From Pseudophaeobacter sp965641885 (lineage in GTDB: Bacteria > Pseudomonadota > Alphaproteobacteria > Rhodobacterales > Rhodobacteraceae), in contig OZ282574.1 in the NCBI GenBank assembly GCA_965641885.1, positions 1,302,001-1,366,000 on the forward strand: a DNA stretch of 64,000 bases, written 5' to 3'. The translations under genes and the position numbers were made by a program. Below the pieces are notes generated by a model. The model was not told the origin of the DNA, made no database searches, and saw only the letters and a program-made list of their open reading frames with translations. Numbering within the stretch: position 1 is the stretch's first letter; each line of letters opens with the position of its first letter. Of the stretch, positions 61,758-64,000 are shown in pieces.

Positions 61758-62604
61758 AACCAAACGCCCGCCAAAAGCTGTCATTCTGGCGGCAGGCATC
61801 GGATCACGAGTCAGCCGACAGGCAGGCACTGGCCTGAATACTGGTCTGAACACTGGCCTGAACACTGGCCCAAAATGTATGTTGCCCGTCGGCGGATCCA
61901 TTGTTCTCGAACGGATGATCCGCAATTGTCTCAGCTGTGGTATATCCCAATTCGTGCTGGTGCTGGGGCACCGATCTGACGAGATAAGGCGGTTCGTTGA
62001 CAAGACGTTTCGCGGCATCAGGGTCACTTATGTGATCAACGACCGTTATCACGACACCAACAACAGCTATTCCCTTATGTTGGCGTCCTCTGCCATCGGG
62101 GGCGCTGAATTTATCAAACTTGATGGCGATGTGGTGTTTGAGACCAAGGTCTTGCGGAACCTGGTGGACACGGACCTGCCCAATACACTCTGTGTTGATC
62201 GCAGTATCGTCGTTACCAAGGAAGATAGAAAAGTAGTTGTCGACGAGGAGATGCGCGTTGCCGAGATCAGCACGTCAGTCATTTCCGAGACCGTGTTCGG
62301 TAAGCCAAGCGGCATTGACAAGATCAGCGCAGTCACTGGACCACTGCTCTTTGCTGAACTGAAACAACTGATGCAAAGCGCAACTGTAGCACAGGTCCAT
62401 TGTGAAGCCGCTTACGAGCAATTGGTCATAAAGGGTGTGCCTTTTCACACGTTAGACATTGCCGGTTTGAACTGGACGCAAATTGATACCACCGAAGGTC
62501 TTTTGGCGGCGAACGCAATGTTTGGATCACCAATTGCGACGGTATCACGGGCCCAGCAACGAGCGTTTGATGAGGCCGCTGAGAAAGAGCCCCATCCAAC
62601 ATAA
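61747..62604 (+). CDS. LicC-like phospho-alcohol nucleotidyltransferase with loop insertion
   Basis: Sugar-nucleotidyltransferase fold (285 aa), nearest by pattern to phosphocholine/aminoethylphosphonate cytidylyltransferases: AVILAAGIGSR, then PKCMLPVGG, NDRYHDTNNSYSLMLA, FIKLDGDVVF with metal-binding Asp, and a late WTQIDTTEG. Between the GSR and PK elements of the nucleotide-binding loop lie about 18 residues including three TGLN repeats, about twice the usual length. The ATG at 61747 follows GGGAGGGAAGA. It would activate a phosphorylated alcohol with CTP, in line with the other genes here. Confidence 0.85.
   Translation: MAYETKRPPKAVILAAGIGSRVSRQAGTGLNTGLNTGLNTGPKCMLPVGGSIVLERMIRNCLSCGISQFVLVLGHRSDEIRRFVDKTFRGIRVTYVINDRYHDTNNSYSLMLASSAIGGAEFIKLDGDVVFETKVLRNLVDTDLPNTLCVDRSIVVTKEDRKVVVDEEMRVAEISTSVISETVFGKPSGIDKISAVTGPLLFAELKQLMQSATVAQVHCEAAYEQLVIKGVPFHTLDIAGLNWTQIDTTEGLLAANAMFGSPIATVSRAQQRAFDEAAEKEPHPT
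61828..61871 (+). repeat. 12-bp tandem repeat inside the LicC-like gene
   Basis: Three full units (ACTGGCCTGAAT, ACTGGTCTGAAC, ACTGGCCTGAAC) and a partial fourth (ACTGGCCC). Each adds Thr-Gly-Leu-Asn in frame, so unit gain or loss changes loop length but never the frame. Confidence 0.9.
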
Positions 62605-62710
62605 CCCCTCGAGACAATCCTCTGCGCCCCCTTGAGCGGCAAGCGGAGACTGCCACAGCCATTCCTTGTCATTCCGACATCGGATCGCTGCACACTAAAA
62701 AGGAAAGATC

Positions 62711-62842
62711 ATGGCCAGAGGCAACAAACGTGGAAACAAAGAGGCCAAGAAACCAAAGCAGGAGAAAGCAAAAGTCTCGGCCACAGCCAATTCACTCGCG
62801 GGAAAACCTGCGTTGGCGATTGGTGGGAAAAAGGTAAAGTAG
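62711..62842 (+). CDS. Small Lys-rich conserved protein (43 aa)
   Basis: MARGNKRGNKEAKKPKQEKA followed by a neutral middle and the basic end KKVK. It resembles a family of 40-60-aa lysine-rich proteins of alphaproteobacteria that begin MAKGQxRSNKEAKKPKKEK. AGGAAAG is 5 bases before the ATG. A nucleic-acid-binding role is plausible from charge alone. Confidence 0.7.
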   Translation: MARGNKRGNKEAKKPKQEKAKVSATANSLAGKPALAIGGKKVK

Positions 62843-63119
62843 GACGGATAGGCGTGGAACATCAATAAATTCTGCAAGCCTACAGAGAATAAGGCATTGG
62901 CTGGTTTTTTGCCTGTTTGTTCCGCGCCGCAGGATTCTTCCAAGGGGAGCGCCTATCGTACGCTATCAACTTGCACTTGGCATCGAAAATCTGTTCCCAG
63001 TTCGCCGAGACATTCTTGCCTGCCATGGAAGCCCAACACATTGCTATGATTGCGAATATCCCATTCTAGGAACTGTACGCGCACCTCGCGAGCTAGTGCC
63101 TAGTTCAGACGCCTTCAAA

Positions 63120-63147
63120 ACTTAACATAAACGGCCTTATCGGAATC
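63120..63147. other. dif-like XerC/XerD site, right
   Basis: ACTTAACATAA, spacer ACGGCC, TTATCGGAATC. The XerD-type arm is identical to the left site; the other arm shares TTATC.GA. The bases GACGCC and AAA before the arm are also conserved. Same orientation as the left site. Confidence 0.62.
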
Positions 63148-63391
63148 CGAGGATCCACAAAGGCTTGTTTTAAAGGCATTTCAGTGGGGGAGGGTAGTTT
63201 GCAACGGGAAATGTCCCGGAATCGTCCCTCGGTCCAGTATGAGCCCTTTGGGCCGGGTTTGAAAGACAAAACCCTCCAGGAGGTTGCAGTCTTAAAACCC
63301 TCCTTAAAGCCCTTTTATATAAGGCTCCATCCGGCATCTTCCGCCTTCATCCGGTCTCTTCCGGTTACTGCAATATCAAGTGTCTCCTAAC

Positions 63392-63446
63392 AGGGACACT
63401 CCGCGTTGCAGTAAAAGACACTTCCCGTTGCAGCAAATTATTCGCC
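63392..63446. repeat. Dispersed repeat, right copy
   Basis: Matches 21187-21241 over 55 bases (GGGACACT.CGCG.TGCAG, then TAAAAGACACTTCCCGTTGC). A partial inverted copy is near 63199-63217 (GCAACGGGAAATGTCCC). These repeats close the accessory region on the right. Confidence 0.8.
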
Positions 63447-63592
63447 CATTTTGCGGGCAGATGGCTGGGTCCTGCCCAGATCTGGCCATTTACCTAGTGA
63501 ACCGGGGTCAGGGAGCACTAAGTAGGAAGGGCGGACCACTTTCTGGGCGAGGCTCAGTGTGACTGCTTCAACTGCCTAAAGTCTTGGGTTTA

Positions 63593-63994
63593 CTAGTCGT
63601 CTGTGATTGCCAGGGCTGTCAGGGCGTCCATTGTTGCAACGATACTCTTCGGGTACCACTTGTCATAGTCACCTATCGAAATATGTTTCGCTATGGTGAA
63701 TAGTAGATTCCCTTGCCCGTTGTAGGCCCTAAAACAAGGATACCTTGCCACAATCATATCTTGAAGATTATGCCCTTTGGTCGCTAGGAAAGAACTAGGG
63801 ATGCCGAACTCTTTACCATTCATATACTCAATGACTGTTTTTTGGGACTGGTCGGCCTCAGGAAGCACGGCTGCGCAAAACCTGTCAATCATGTCCTGCC
63901 ATTTTTCAACTTTCCAGCGGTCTAGACTTCTTTCCCCCTCTCCGTCTTGCAAATATCCCTCGTTGACGGCGGCATCCATTTGTAACTTGCACAT
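63593..63994 (-). CDS. Protein of unknown function (may extend past the window)
   Basis: A 133-aa frame, AT-rich, with ordered composition (EKWQDMIDRFCAAVLPEADQSQKTVIEYMNGKEFGIPSSFLATKGHNLQDMIVARYPCFRAYNG). No family recognised. The two codons before the ATG remain open to the window edge, so the gene may begin further right. Confidence 0.5.
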   Translation of the reverse strand: MCKLQMDAAVNEGYLQDGEGERSLDRWKVEKWQDMIDRFCAAVLPEADQSQKTVIEYMNGKEFGIPSSFLATKGHNLQDMIVARYPCFRAYNGQGNLLFTIAKHISIGDYDKWYPKSIVATMDALTALAITDD

Positions 63995-64000
63995 CAGCCT

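Larger units (their letters stand above)
58116..63147. mobile_element. Putative Xer-dependent integrated element (5 kb)
   Basis: Two dif-like sites in the same orientation, 5004 bp apart, bound this segment. It carries no recombinase, as expected of elements that borrow host XerC/XerD. Its cargo is one oxygenase, two nucleotidyltransferases, one CDP-alcohol phosphatidyltransferase and small genes. Sequence is AT-richer than the prophage and host genes. Confidence 0.55.
62843..63592. other. Gene-free gap with dif-like site and dispersed repeats
   Basis: A 750-bp stretch without a supportable gene. It holds the right dif-like site (63120), an inverted copy of the dispersed repeat core (near 63199) and a direct copy (63392). 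The remainder shows no further structure to me. Confidence 0.55.

Noticed and set aside
63184..63390. 68-codon frame in the right-hand gap
   Set aside because: It runs through the dispersed repeats and has no protein-like pattern.

Overview
The window reads as an alphaproteobacterial chromosome, most likely a marine Rhodobacteraceae (Ruegeria/Phaeobacter/Leisingera-like roseobacter). The pointers are a TakP-type TRAP transporter operon, an RTX repeat protein with a C-terminal Hint domain, Bpt, RDD, DUF2189 and DUF2852 proteins, a branched-chain-controlled ilv operon, and high GC. The family assignment is inferred from gene content; no marker gene was compared.

Bases 1-21,000 are ordinary host DNA. 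In order they hold the 3' part of a class A penicillin-binding protein, an RTX/Hint secreted protein, prfB, an amidase, a DUF2189 membrane protein, an XRE regulator, a small unknown gene, and ilvB-ilvN with a complete attenuator (leader peptide MTSLVVIVGTKRMGR). A NarL/NarX-type two-component pair follows, divergent from a dctP-dctQ-dctM TRAP operon, then bpt, an RDD gene and a DUF2852 gene.

From about 21.1 to 63.45 kb the DNA is accessory, and copies of one short dispersed repeat lie at both edges. It begins with an AbiJ-NTD4/HEPN defence-type gene and a membrane protein. Next comes a nearly complete Mu-like transposable prophage (about 24.0-57.8 kb), inverted so that nearly all its genes are on the minus strand. 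It has a repressor/Ner switch with four spaced 12-bp operators, a ParB-like gene, MuA and MuB, middle genes ending in Mor, lysis genes, a Mu-type head module with an initiator-like tRNA-Met inside it, and a P2-type contractile tail with the gpE/gpE' frameshift. At the phage right end, where Mu carries com-mom, lies com, a 66-aa gene, an ABC-ATPase fused to a GNAT acetyltransferase, and a formyltransferase. This looks like a variant DNA-hypermodification cassette and is the most interesting system in the window.

Right of the prophage, two 28-bp dif-like (XerC/XerD) sites in direct orientation (58,116 and 63,120) bound a 5-kb segment with no recombinase of its own. It carries a 2OG-Fe(II) oxygenase, a TagD-like cytidylyltransferase, a PssA-like CDP-alcohol phosphatidyltransferase and a LicC-like nucleotidyltransferase with a tandem-repeat insertion in its active-site loop. 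It looks like a Xer-dependent integrated element carrying a head-group or surface-decoration module. Long open frames antisense to real genes are common in this GC-rich DNA and were left out.
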